Source: Anaerolineales bacterium (GTDB lineage Bacteria > Chloroflexota > Anaerolineae > Anaerolineales > Villigracilaceae). From it: a stretch of 64,000 nt of DNA. The DNA lies in the NCBI GenBank assembly GCA_030583905.1, contig CP129481.1:3936136-4000135 (forward strand), read 5' to 3'. This document shows, piece after piece, positions 25,026 through 33,726 of the stretch. The translations under genes were made by a program, and so were the position numbers. The notes under the pieces were generated by a model that ran no database searches, was not told the origin of the DNA, and worked only from the letters and a program-made list of their open reading frames with translations. The stretch's first letter is position 1, and the number at the start of each line of letters is the position of its first letter.

Positions 25026-26492
25026 ATGTACGAGTTACTCATCAAGAACACAAAACTTGTCCGCCCAAATCAGACATCGGTGGAAGTGGCAGATATCGCC
25101 ATCAGCGGGGGGAAGGTTCAGAGGGTGGCGCCAAACATCCCTGCGGAAGAGGCGAAAGAAGTCCATGATGCGAAGGGACTGTTGGCGTTCCCTGGTCTCG
25201 TGGACGGGCACATGCACGTCGGTATTTATTCCCCGTTGGCGGAAGATGCGATCACTGAATCCAAAGCGGCGGCGATGGGTGGAGTTACGACAGCGATCAC
25301 GTATTTTCGCACGGGCGAATATTATTTGAACAAAGGCGGCTCGTATCAGGATTTTTACCCCGAGGTGTTGAAGATTTCGGAGGGCAGGTATTGGGTGGAT
25401 TATGCCTATCATCTCGCGCCGATCAACCGCGGACACATTGACGAGATGCCAATGCTGATGAATGACTTCGGTGTGTCGTCGTTCAAGATTTTTATGTTTT
25501 ATGGCGGGCATGGGCTGCATGGCAAGTCTGACCAGCAGCATAATTTCTTGAAGTTGGAAGAGGGCGAGAAATATGACTTTGCGCATTTTGAATTTATCAT
25601 GCGCAAGTTGAGTGAGATGATCGAAGCGAACCCGAAGCAAGCGCCGCACATCAGTTTGAGTTTGCATTGCGAGATCGCGGACATCTTGAACGCGTACACG
25701 TCAATCGTGCAAAAGGAAGGCAAGTTGAAGGGGCTGTACGCGTACAACGCAGCGCGTCCGCCACACAGCGAAGGCTTGGCGGTGTTCATCGCTTCGTATC
25801 TTGCGCATGAGACCAGTTGCGCGAATATCAATTTGTTGCACCTCACGTCGCGCAAGGCGCTCGAAGCCGCGTTGATGATGAGAGATTTATTTCCGCATAT
25901 CAACTTCAGGCGCGAAGTAACGATCGGGCATTTGCTGCTCGATGTGGACGAACCCAATGGTGTGCTGGCGAAGGTTAACCCGCCGATCCGTCCGCGTGCG
26001 GATGTGGAATTTTTGTGGGAGAAAGTTTTGAGCGGCGATGTGGATTGGGTGGTCAGTGACCATGCCTGCTGTTCAACTGAGATGAAATACAACGCAGATC
26101 ATCCCGATGATATTTGGATGGCGAAGTCTGGCTTTGGCGGCACCGAATACATGTTGAGCGGCTTGCACAGCGAAGGCTCCAAACGCGGACTATCGTTGAA
26201 TCGCATGGCGGAACTCGTCTGTTGGAATCCCGCCCAGCGTTATGGACTTTTATCAAAGGGCGACATTGCCGAAGGCTACGACGCGGATATTGTTTTGTTC
26301 GACCCGAATGAGTCGTTCGTTGTCCGCGCGGCTGAGTCTGAGTCGGGGCAGGGATATACGCCTTTTGAAGGTCACGAGTTGATGGGGCGTGTGAAAGCGA
26401 CCTTTGTGAGAGGGAATAAAGTGTTTGAGAACGGGAAGATACTTGGTGAGGCGAAGGGGCAGTATCTTCGCAGACCAATGGAAAAAGCATAA
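25026..26492 (+). CDS. Cyclic amidohydrolase (hydantoinase / dihydropyrimidinase family)
   Basis: The 488-residue protein has the binuclear amidohydrolase ligands: HxH in VDGHMHVG (His 62 and 64), the carbamylated Lys in SSFKIFMFYGG (about residue 153), His in SLHCEIADI and NLLHLTSRKAL, and Asp in VVSDHACCS. ATG 25026 is preceded by CCAGAGGAGAGAGC; the open frame 5' of it is not needed. The family opens cyclic amides such as hydantoins, dihydropyrimidines and, in some members, cyclic imides. Together with the maleamate-amidase-like gene at 8961 a cyclic imide substrate is attractive, but the sequence alone does not show it. Confidence 0.9.
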   Translation: MYELLIKNTKLVRPNQTSVEVADIAISGGKVQRVAPNIPAEEAKEVHDAKGLLAFPGLVDGHMHVGIYSPLAEDAITESKAAAMGGVTTAITYFRTGEYYLNKGGSYQDFYPEVLKISEGRYWVDYAYHLAPINRGHIDEMPMLMNDFGVSSFKIFMFYGGHGLHGKSDQQHNFLKLEEGEKYDFAHFEFIMRKLSEMIEANPKQAPHISLSLHCEIADILNAYTSIVQKEGKLKGLYAYNAARPPHSEGLAVFIASYLAHETSCANINLLHLTSRKALEAALMMRDLFPHINFRREVTIGHLLLDVDEPNGVLAKVNPPIRPRADVEFLWEKVLSGDVDWVVSDHACCSTEMKYNADHPDDIWMAKSGFGGTEYMLSGLHSEGSKRGLSLNRMAELVCWNPAQRYGLLSKGDIAEGYDADIVLFDPNESFVVRAAESESGQGYTPFEGHELMGRVKATFVRGNKVFENGKILGEAKGQYLRRPMEKA

Positions 26493-26583
26493 CCACCAAG
26501 AAGGAGACAAAGGGTCACAAAGGAAAAACAAAACCTACGGTTCTTAACCTTTGTGCTCCTTCGTGACCCTTCGTGGTTAAAAA
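26493..26583. repeat. Intergenic inverted repeat (CGAAG/CTTCG family), copy 2
   Basis: ACCACCAAGAAGGAGACAAA at the left and CTTCGTGACCCTTCGTGGTT at the right form a long imperfect hairpin around a T/A-rich loop. Same family as 13440, 29060 and 46048. It lies before the ribosome-binding site of the MFS gene. Confidence 0.7.
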
Positions 26584-26591
26584 AGGATTAC

Positions 26592-27779
26592 ATGAACAAA
26601 CGCCTTCTAAACGTCGGACTCATCGTCCTCATAGACATGCTCGGCTTCGCGCTGATCGTGCCGCTGCTTACCTTCTATGCCGATTCCTTCGGCGCAACCG
26701 AACTTCAAACGGGATTGCTCGTCTCGTCCTACGCACTGATGCAGATGATCGGCGCGCCGATCCTTGGTCGCCTCTCCGATAAATACGGTCGCAGACCTGT
26801 TTTTCTGATCAGCATTTTCGGCACGTTCATCGGCTTTTTGATTCTCGGTTTTGCCAATTCGCTGTGGTGGCTGTTCGCCAGCCGTATTCTTTCGGGACTC
26901 ACCGCCGGGAATATTTCCGTTGCCCAAGCCTACATCGCTGATGTGACCGATGAAAAGAACCGCGCGCGTGGCATGGGGATGATCGGCGCGGCATTCGGCA
27001 TAGGCTTTATTCTTGGTCCTGCCATCGGCGGGACGTTGAGCGTGTACGGCTTCGATGTGCCCGCTTTCGTCGCCGCGGGCTTGACGTTCATCAACCTGCT
27101 GGCAGTCTTCTTCTGGCTGCCCGAATCTCTCACCGAAGAACGCCGCGCGGAGCTAGCTTCCCAAAAGGAAGCGGATGTTTCATTCGGCGCCCTGTTCGCT
27201 GCCTTGCAGCGTCCGCTGGTGGGACCGTTGCTGTGGGTGCGATTCGGGTTTGCCGTCGCATTCAACTCATTCCAAACGGTTTTTCCGTTGTATGTGTTGT
27301 ACAAGTTCGACCTGAACGCGCAGCAGACAGGCTACATCCTGGCTTATCTCGGCGTTGTCTTGGTCATCATGCAGGGCGGTGTGATTGGTCCGCTTTCGGA
27401 GCGATTCAAGGAATCGAACCTGCTTGTCATCTTCCTGACCTTTGCCCTGGTTGGCATGATCGGCTGGGCGGTCACTCCAAGTGTAACCCTGCTGCTTGTT
27501 GCGATGTTCCCGATGGCGGTTGGTGCGGGTTCGTTCAACGCGTTGATCAATTCCGCCATCAGCAAATCTGTGACGCGTGAAGAAGTCGGCGGCATGTTGG
27601 GCTTCGGCGCGGGGTTGGAAAGTTCCACGCGCGTGGTCATGCCTGCGCTGGCGAGTTATCTGTTAGGCGCGTACGGACCGTCCGCGCCTGGGTATCTCGG
27701 CTCGGTGGTGATGGGGATCGTGGTAGTGTATGCGTATATGAACCTAATCGTATCAAACCAAAACACAGACAGGAAATGA
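26592..27779 (+). CDS. MFS transporter, DHA1/TetA-like
   Basis: The 395-residue protein has 12 hydrophobic segments and the MFS loop 2-3 motif GRLSDKYGRRPVFL; the DHA1 motif C region is GAAFGIGFILGPAIGG. AAAAGGATTAC precedes ATG 26592. Such proteins are drug/H+ antiporters or solute carriers. As the only obvious transporter in the catabolic block, it may export a by-product or import the substrate; direction and substrate are unknown. Confidence 0.9.
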   Translation: MNKRLLNVGLIVLIDMLGFALIVPLLTFYADSFGATELQTGLLVSSYALMQMIGAPILGRLSDKYGRRPVFLISIFGTFIGFLILGFANSLWWLFASRILSGLTAGNISVAQAYIADVTDEKNRARGMGMIGAAFGIGFILGPAIGGTLSVYGFDVPAFVAAGLTFINLLAVFFWLPESLTEERRAELASQKEADVSFGALFAALQRPLVGPLLWVRFGFAVAFNSFQTVFPLYVLYKFDLNAQQTGYILAYLGVVLVIMQGGVIGPLSERFKESNLLVIFLTFALVGMIGWAVTPSVTLLLVAMFPMAVGAGSFNALINSAISKSVTREEVGGMLGFGAGLESSTRVVMPALASYLLGAYGPSAPGYLGSVVMGIVVVYAYMNLIVSNQNTDRK

Positions 27780-27783
27780 ACCC

Positions 27784-29055
27784 ATGACAAAACTTACTGC
27801 TGAATTTCTTTTTGACGACCTGACTCCCGCTGAAAAATCCCGCGCGGAACGCGTCGAATCCATCCTCCCGGAATTGTGGGCTCATGCCGAAGAAGCGGAT
27901 GCCTCTGGACGATTCTATGCGCCTCACCGCGAGACCTTGAGCGGCTCCGGTTTACTGGGACTCGTCATCCCCGAATCCTTCGGCGGACTTGGCGGCAACC
28001 TGCGCGACCTCGCCGCCGCGACCTTTGCGATGGGGACAGCGTGCCCGTCCACGGCGCTGGCGTATTTTTTCCATTGCTCCACCTCCTCCCGCGGATTGCT
28101 TGGACTCGACGCGATCGAAGAAGGGAAATTTAGCGCAGAAGAAATTCCTGTGGTGAGAGCCTTTGCTGAAAATGTTCTGCACCGCATGGGCACGAAGAAT
28201 CAACTGCTCGGTAACTTTGCCAGCGAAACTGCAAAGTCATCGCAGAGCGCGGTCTTTATTTCCACCGAAGCGGAGAAGGTTGATGGCGGATGGAAACTCA
28301 ACGGCGTGAAATCATTCGGCTGCAATACAGGCGTTGCAGATGCGTATTTGGTGGCGGCAAAACTCAAAGGGTATGATACGGCTGAAGGCTTGGTCATGTT
28401 CTTCGTCCCGCGTGAGGCGGAGGGCGTGAAGGAACGTCCGCAGTGGGATGCGCTGGGGATGCGCGCTACGGCGTCACATGGCATCATCCTTGAAAATGTT
28501 TTCGTGCCCGATGAAGAATCGCTTGCCATTCCTGGGGCGTTCGTCAAGTTGATGCAATCCAGCCGTGGCTCGTTGATGGGCAACCAACCTGCCATCTCGA
28601 CGATTTACCTCGGCGCGGCAAAACAAGCGTATGACTACGCTCTTGAGAAAACCATGAACCAAAAATTTGAAGACACAGGCAAACCGATTGCGACGAGCGC
28701 ATTTCATCAGGAACTGATCGGAAAAATGACGGTCGAACTCGAAACCGCACGTTTATGGCTGCGCCGTCAAATTGACATGGAAACGTGCGAACCGCCCATC
28801 GCCTCAAAAACCGAAGTCGTTCAGCACTGGCGTATGGCGAAAGGGATAGCATCCGAAGCCTGCTTTGAAGTGGCGCAGCTCGCCATGAAAATGACCGGCA
28901 CCAGCGGCACCGCGAATCGCGGCGTGATCGCCCGTATGCTGCGCGACATTGCGATGAGCCTGGTCATGGCATTCCCCGCCGAACGCGGACGCCTCGAAGC
29001 AGCGAAGTCCATCACCGATGGCGCGGAGACGAAGTCATTTACGGTTTCAAAATGA
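27784..29055 (+). CDS. Acyl-CoA dehydrogenase-fold flavoprotein, possibly a monooxygenase
   Basis: The 423-residue protein shows the acyl-CoA dehydrogenase fold: GLLGLVIPESFGGLGG in the N-terminal helical domain, GWKLNGVKSFGCNTGVAD in the beta domain, and a C-terminal helical bundle with NRGVIARMLRDIAMSLV. The position that normally holds the catalytic Glu (YEGT after RDAKIYQI) reads MAFP, so Glu is replaced by Ala. In class D flavin monooxygenases of the same fold, Glu is also absent, and a reductase supplies FMNH2; the reductase domain at 20672 could do so. An isovaleryl-CoA-type dehydrogenase with the Glu elsewhere remains possible. Confidence 0.8.
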   Translation: MTKLTAEFLFDDLTPAEKSRAERVESILPELWAHAEEADASGRFYAPHRETLSGSGLLGLVIPESFGGLGGNLRDLAAATFAMGTACPSTALAYFFHCSTSSRGLLGLDAIEEGKFSAEEIPVVRAFAENVLHRMGTKNQLLGNFASETAKSSQSAVFISTEAEKVDGGWKLNGVKSFGCNTGVADAYLVAAKLKGYDTAEGLVMFFVPREAEGVKERPQWDALGMRATASHGIILENVFVPDEESLAIPGAFVKLMQSSRGSLMGNQPAISTIYLGAAKQAYDYALEKTMNQKFEDTGKPIATSAFHQELIGKMTVELETARLWLRRQIDMETCEPPIASKTEVVQHWRMAKGIASEACFEVAQLAMKMTGTSGTANRGVIARMLRDIAMSLVMAFPAERGRLEAAKSITDGAETKSFTVSK

Positions 29056-29059
29056 AAAT

Positions 29060-29138
29060 CCATTAACCGCAAAGCACGCCAAGGGCGCAAAGATTTTTTA
29101 TTTTCTTCGCGTTCTTTGCGCTCTTGGCGGTAGGAAGA
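29060..29138. repeat. Intergenic inverted repeat (CGAAG/CTTCG family), copy 3
   Basis: AACCGCAAAGCACGCCAAGG at the left and CGTTCTTTGCGCTCTTGGCG at the right form an imperfect hairpin with an AT-rich loop. It separates the flavoprotein gene from the aldehyde dehydrogenase gene. Confidence 0.7.
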
Positions 29139-29163
29139 TTTAATCATCACAAGGAGATAACCC

Positions 29164-30642
29164 ATGTCCTTCCCCGAAATCAAAATGCCCCCGCTCGACG
29201 AAGTCAAAAAACACTTCACCCTCTTCGATTACATTGACGGCGAACGTATCGCCCCAACGGTGGACATGGGCGCGTTCGTCCACAACCCGAACACGGGTGA
29301 AAAGATCGCCCCGCAAATGGCGACCAGCCCAGAAAACCTCGAACGCGCTCTACAGGTTGCACAGCGTTTGCACCAATCAGGCGAATGGGCGAATACCTCT
29401 CCCGAAAAACGTGCGGACATTCTCGATAAGGCTGGGGATCACTTGATGGGACTCGTCCCGATGATCGCCGCGGGTGAGTCGTATAACACTGGTATCGTTT
29501 TCAGTACCACGAGTTTCGTCAACGCAATTGTCTGGCTCGCCTTCAAAGCCGCCGCGGGCGTCCTCCGCAGTGGATACGCCGTCAACAAAGTGCCGGGTCC
29601 GCATGGCGATGTGGAAGTTCTCCGCAAGCCGCTCGGTGTTGCCGTTGCCATCGTGCCGTGGAATTCTCCCGCCGCGCTTGCCGCGCACAAAATCGCCAAC
29701 GCGCTCGCCGCGGGTTGCCCCGTCATTCTCAAGCCTACCGAGTGGGCGCCGTATTCCTGTCTCTTCCTTGCCGATGGTCTCGAAGCTGCGGGTCTGCCAA
29801 AAGGATTATTTCAAATTGTGAATGGCGGTAGTGAAGTTGGCAATCAACTTGTCAGCGACAAACGTGTGCGCGCCGTTTCGTTCACGGGCGGCTTGCAGGG
29901 TGGTCGCGCCGTTGCCGCCGCCTGCGCCGCAGATTTCAAATCACTGCAACTCGAACTCGGCGGCAATAACGCCATGGTCGTTCTCGCAGATGCCGATATT
30001 GACAAAGTCGCCGATGGCATCGTCGCAGGCATGACCACGCTCAACGGTCAGTGGTGCCGCGCGCTCGGTCGGCTCGTCGTCCACGAATCGATTCAGGATC
30101 AAGTTGTGGACGCCGCGCTGGAAAAATTCAAGCAAGTCAAAGTGGGCGACGCGCTCTCGATGGAATCCCAACTCGGACCACTTGCCAACGCAGCCCATCA
30201 CGGGCGCATCCTGGATGCGGTTAACGCGCTCAAAGCCAAAGGTGGACAAACGCATCATTCCGCCCCGACGCCTGATTCAGCGGGTTACTATCTTTCCCCT
30301 ACGCTGATAACGGGAGTCGCGCCCGAAGAGACGCTCGAAGAAATCTTTGGACCTGTTGCCACAGTCCACGCTTTCAAGACCGACGAAGAAGCTGTGAAGT
30401 TAGCGAATCAAACTCCGTATGGACTTGGCGGTTACGTCTTCTCGAAAGATGAAGACCACGCCATGCAGGTCGCCCGTCAAATGAACACGGGCGGAGTCAA
30501 GGTCAATGGGGTGAGCCTGCTCGAATTAAATGTCGATGCGCCCCGTCCAGCGTGGGGACTCTCCGGCTTCGGCGAAGAAGGCACATTAGAAACGTTCGAT
30601 GTCTTCTGCGGAAAATCCGTGGTGGGCGTGGCTGGAAAATAA
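29164..30642 (+). CDS. NAD(P)-dependent aldehyde dehydrogenase
   Basis: The 492-residue protein has the ALDH landmarks: VPWNSPAALAAHKIANALAAG, KPTEWAP, SFTGGLQGGR, LELGGNNAMVVL with the general-base Glu, and NGQWCRALGRL with the catalytic Cys. GAAATCTTTGGACC-type sequence encodes EEIFGPV. AAGGAGATAACCC precedes the ATG. It oxidises an aldehyde to an acid, possibly one released by the lyase steps of the block, and is the last gene of the run. The more usual GQxC context is kept. Confidence 0.94.
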   Translation: MSFPEIKMPPLDEVKKHFTLFDYIDGERIAPTVDMGAFVHNPNTGEKIAPQMATSPENLERALQVAQRLHQSGEWANTSPEKRADILDKAGDHLMGLVPMIAAGESYNTGIVFSTTSFVNAIVWLAFKAAAGVLRSGYAVNKVPGPHGDVEVLRKPLGVAVAIVPWNSPAALAAHKIANALAAGCPVILKPTEWAPYSCLFLADGLEAAGLPKGLFQIVNGGSEVGNQLVSDKRVRAVSFTGGLQGGRAVAAACAADFKSLQLELGGNNAMVVLADADIDKVADGIVAGMTTLNGQWCRALGRLVVHESIQDQVVDAALEKFKQVKVGDALSMESQLGPLANAAHHGRILDAVNALKAKGGQTHHSAPTPDSAGYYLSPTLITGVAPEETLEEIFGPVATVHAFKTDEEAVKLANQTPYGLGGYVFSKDEDHAMQVARQMNTGGVKVNGVSLLELNVDAPRPAWGLSGFGEEGTLETFDVFCGKSVVGVAGK

Positions 30643-30722
30643 TTTGGTACAATCCGCGCTGAGGGTAAGAGTTTTGCGCTTGTAACATTCTGTTCAATAA
30701 CCAATTCAAGGAGAGATTTTCA

Positions 30723-31247
30723 ATGACTACTGTTCGTGACAATGTTTTCAAAATCGGAGACAATTACGTGACACTGCTGGGTGATGAGGTGAAGGTCGGC
30801 GATGCCGCGCCCGAATTCAACTCGGTGATCATGGGATGGGGAAAGGTCAATCCGTTGCAGGAATCCAAGGGGAAGGTGATCATCCTTTCGGCAGTGCCTT
30901 CTTTGGATACCGACGTGTGTGACCGCGAGACGCGCCGTTTTAATGAAGAAGCCGCCAAACTCAGCGATGACATCATCGTCTACACCATCAGCTGTGACTT
31001 CCCCATGTCGCAGGCGCGTTGGTGCGGCGCGACCGGCGTGGATAAGGTCAAGGTCGTTTCGGATGTGGTGGATGCGGAGTTCGGCACCAAATACGGCATC
31101 CTGATCAAGGAGCGCCGTTACCTGCGCCGTTCGGTCTTTATCGTGGGACGCGATGGCAAGCTTACATATGTCAACTACCTGCCCACACTGGGCGATGAGC
31201 CGAATTACGACGAGGTAATCGCCGAGGCGAAGAAGGCGCTGGGGTAG
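30723..31247 (+). CDS. tpx: Thiol peroxidase (Tpx-type peroxiredoxin)
   Basis: The 174-residue protein has the Tpx-type atypical 2-Cys pattern: peroxidatic Cys in PSLDTDVCDRETRRFN and resolving Cys in FPMSQARWCGATG, separated by about 34 residues. It reduces peroxides using thioredoxin. AAGGAGAGATTTTCA precedes the ATG, a TACAAT box at 30648-30653 gives a possible promoter with a leader of roughly 65 nt, and a clear terminator follows at 31298. It is therefore probably its own unit, not part of the catabolic block. Confidence 0.95.
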   Translation: MTTVRDNVFKIGDNYVTLLGDEVKVGDAAPEFNSVIMGWGKVNPLQESKGKVIILSAVPSLDTDVCDRETRRFNEEAAKLSDDIIVYTISCDFPMSQARWCGATGVDKVKVVSDVVDAEFGTKYGILIKERRYLRRSVFIVGRDGKLTYVNYLPTLGDEPNYDEVIAEAKKALG

Positions 31248-31297
31248 AAAAAGCCTGAGAAAACAGGATCAGGCAAAGGTCAAGTAATGAAGCGAGA

Positions 31298-31324
31298 ACC
31301 GTCCCTTGTTGGGGCGGTTTTTTC
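31298..31324 (+). terminator. Rho-independent terminator after tpx
   Basis: ACCGTCCC and GGGGCGGT pair over 8 bp (one G-U) around a TTGTT loop, followed by a run of T. Confidence 0.9.
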
Positions 31325-31348
31325 ATCCAAATGATACAATCTGCCGCT

Positions 31349-32698
31349 ATGGACAAGAAATCTGTGATCATTATCGGCGCTGGCATGGCAGGACTTTCCG
31401 CCGCGCATGAGTTGCACAAGGCGGGCTGGGAAACGACTGTGCTCGAGGCGCGTAACCGCGTGGGTGGGCGTGTATTTTCGATGCGCGAGTTTTCGCACGG
31501 GCTGGTGGCGGAGGGCGGCGGCGAATACATTGACGAAGACCATGCGCGTATGATTGCGTATGCGAAGGAATTCAACCTGCCGCTGGGGAAGGTGGGCAGT
31601 TGGCAGGGACAAAGCGGCGATTGGGCGGCGTTCGGCGGAAAAACGGGACGCATGACCAATGAGTCGGTTTGGGGCGTGAATATTCAGGATGAATATCAAA
31701 AAATGTGGTTGGCGCTGGCGGAGTTGGGCAAGCAGGTTCCAGATCCTGCAAATCCGTTGAGCGCCCCTGCCGCGAAAGAATTGGATGCGAAGTCTGCGGC
31801 GGAGTGGATCGCAGCGCAGACGCACGTTCACGAACTGGGGCGGACGATGTTTTCCAATCACATCCGTGGTGAATATACGTGCGAGCCTGAGGAATTTTCC
31901 CTGCTCGATCTGGCGCGTAATGCCGCGCTGTATTACAGCGATCCCGGCTCATGGAATATCACATACCGCATCATCGGCGGCAACGATCAAATCCCACAGG
32001 CGATTGCGGCGCGCCTGCCCGATGTCCGTTTGAATGCGGCGGTGACGTCGGTGCAGGTCGGCACGGACGATGTGACTGTCACCTACAAATTGGGCGATAC
32101 TTTCCATAAAGTGCAGGCGGCGTATGCCATTCTCGCCGTCCCGCTCACTGTCGCGCGAAAGATCGAATTCAACGCATCCTTACCAAACTCACATCAAAGC
32201 CTTGTGGATGAGATTGCCTACGGCTCGGTGACAAAGGTCATGATCGAATACCGCAAACGCTTCTGGCTCGACCACGGCTGGAACGGACGCCTCCACACCG
32301 ACCTGCCAATTGTCCTCACCTGGGACGCCACCAGCCACCTGGAAGGAGAGCGCGGCATTCTGACCGCCTACACCGGCGGCGGACCGGGCGCGGCGCTCTC
32401 AAACCTTTCCGACGAAGAACGCATTCAGACGGCTGTAACGACCATCGAGAATGTCTTTCCCGGCTCTTTAAATCTGATCGAAACGACCAGAACGATTGCA
32501 TGGATCAATGAACCGTACACACGCTGTTCGTACATGGCATTCGCGCCGAATCAAGTGACAGCCTACTGGAAGACACTGTTCTCTCCCGCCGGACGCCTCT
32601 ACTTCGCTGGTGAACATGCCACCGTTCTGCAGGGATTCATGGAAGGAGCCGTGGAGAGCGGTCAGCGCGCGGCGAGAAACATCATCGAACATGCGTAG
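31349..32698 (+). CDS. FAD-dependent amine oxidase (flavin monoamine oxidase family)
   Basis: The 449-residue protein starts with the FAD dinucleotide motif VIIIGAGMAGLSAAHELHKAG and LEARNRVGGR, and ends with LYFAGEHATVLQGFMEGAVESG, both typical of monoamine oxidases and L-amino-acid oxidases. I start at ATG 31349; a TACAAT box ends 8 nt earlier, suggesting a leaderless or nearly leaderless transcript (an ATG at 31331 is less likely). Substrate unknown: an amine or amino acid oxidised with O2. Confidence 0.9.
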   Translation: MDKKSVIIIGAGMAGLSAAHELHKAGWETTVLEARNRVGGRVFSMREFSHGLVAEGGGEYIDEDHARMIAYAKEFNLPLGKVGSWQGQSGDWAAFGGKTGRMTNESVWGVNIQDEYQKMWLALAELGKQVPDPANPLSAPAAKELDAKSAAEWIAAQTHVHELGRTMFSNHIRGEYTCEPEEFSLLDLARNAALYYSDPGSWNITYRIIGGNDQIPQAIAARLPDVRLNAAVTSVQVGTDDVTVTYKLGDTFHKVQAAYAILAVPLTVARKIEFNASLPNSHQSLVDEIAYGSVTKVMIEYRKRFWLDHGWNGRLHTDLPIVLTWDATSHLEGERGILTAYTGGGPGAALSNLSDEERIQTAVTTIENVFPGSLNLIETTRTIAWINEPYTRCSYMAFAPNQVTAYWKTLFSPAGRLYFAGEHATVLQGFMEGAVESGQRAARNIIEHA

Positions 32699-32707
32699 GT
32701 GAGCCCC

Positions 32708-33412
32708 ATGAATGAAGCGAAAAAATCCTTCTGGGAAGGCGTCCGCGCTGAAATTCCATTACTGATCGGCGTATTTCCCTTCGGCATGATCTACGGCGCG
32801 CTGGCATTGAACGCCGGTCTCTCCGCGTTTGCGTCACAAATGATGTCATCCATCGTCTTTGCCGGGTCGGCGCAATTTGTCACCGCGCAACTGGTCAAGG
32901 ACGCCGCACCGGGATTTGTCATCATCCTGACGATTGCCATCGTCAACTTACGCCACATGCTATACAGCGCATCCCTTGCTCCGTATCTGAAGCATCTTTC
33001 CCTGAAATGGAAATTTCTACTCTCCTACCTTCTCACGGATGAGGCATATGCGCCCAGCATCCTACAATACGAAAAAGAAGGCGTAAAACCGTTCAGTCAC
33101 TGGTTCCTGCTCGGTGCAGGGATTTCACTCTGGCTCACGTGGCAGGTCAGCACAGCGTTGGGTATTTTCCTTGGCACGGAAATGCCCGATGACATCCCGC
33201 TCGATTTTGCACTCCCCCTCACCTTTATTGCAATGGTCGTCCCCATTTTGAAAAAACGCCCGATGGTTGCCGCCGCGGTCAGCGCGGGAGTCACAGCGTT
33301 GCTGGCATACAATCTGCCGTTCAAACTCGGCTTGATCCTTGCCGCCCTGGTCGGCATTCTCGTCGGTACGGTATTGGAAAATAAAAAAGATTCAAGCGAG
33401 GCAATCGAATGA
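32708..33412 (+). CDS. azlC: AzlC-family branched-chain amino acid exporter subunit
   Basis: The 234-residue membrane protein shows the AzlC pattern: EIPLLIGVFPFGMIYGALA, SIVFAGSAQFVTAQL and NLRHMLYSASLAPYL. GTG 32699 is possible, but AGGTGAG at 32697-32703 fits ATG 32708. It forms a two-component exporter of branched-chain amino acids or azaleucine with the AzlD protein encoded next (4-nt overlap). Confidence 0.94.
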   Translation: MNEAKKSFWEGVRAEIPLLIGVFPFGMIYGALALNAGLSAFASQMMSSIVFAGSAQFVTAQLVKDAAPGFVIILTIAIVNLRHMLYSASLAPYLKHLSLKWKFLLSYLLTDEAYAPSILQYEKEGVKPFSHWFLLGAGISLWLTWQVSTALGIFLGTEMPDDIPLDFALPLTFIAMVVPILKKRPMVAAAVSAGVTALLAYNLPFKLGLILAALVGILVGTVLENKKDSSEAIE

Positions 33413-33726
33413 ACATCTGGCTGGTTATGCTGATCGGCGGTGTGATCACCTTTGGGATTCGGTTCTCGCTCATTTATTTGTTTGGCAGGCTTGAGGTCCC
33501 GGAAACGATGCGCAAGGCATTACACTACGTCCCACCGGCAGTGCTGTCCGCCATCATCTTTCCCGAGTTACTTATCCCCGGCGGTGCGTTCGATTTTTCC
33601 TTTGAAAATACCCGCCTGCTCGCTGGCGTCATTGCCATCATCATCGCGTGGGTATCACGCAATACGCTCCTCACCATCCTCGTCGGGATGGCATCGCTGC
33701 TAATTCTTGGCTGGATAACCGTTTAG
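33409..33726 (+). CDS. azlD: AzlD-family membrane protein
   Basis: The 105-residue protein has four hydrophobic segments (IWLVMLIGGVITFGIRFSLI, then YVPPAVLSAIIFPELL) as in AzlD. It is the small partner of AzlC and is coupled to it through ATGA. Its 3' end overlaps the convergent GGDEF-type gene by 4 bp. Confidence 0.93.
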   Translation: MNIWLVMLIGGVITFGIRFSLIYLFGRLEVPETMRKALHYVPPAVLSAIIFPELLIPGGAFDFSFENTRLLAGVIAIIIAWVSRNTLLTILVGMASLLILGWITV

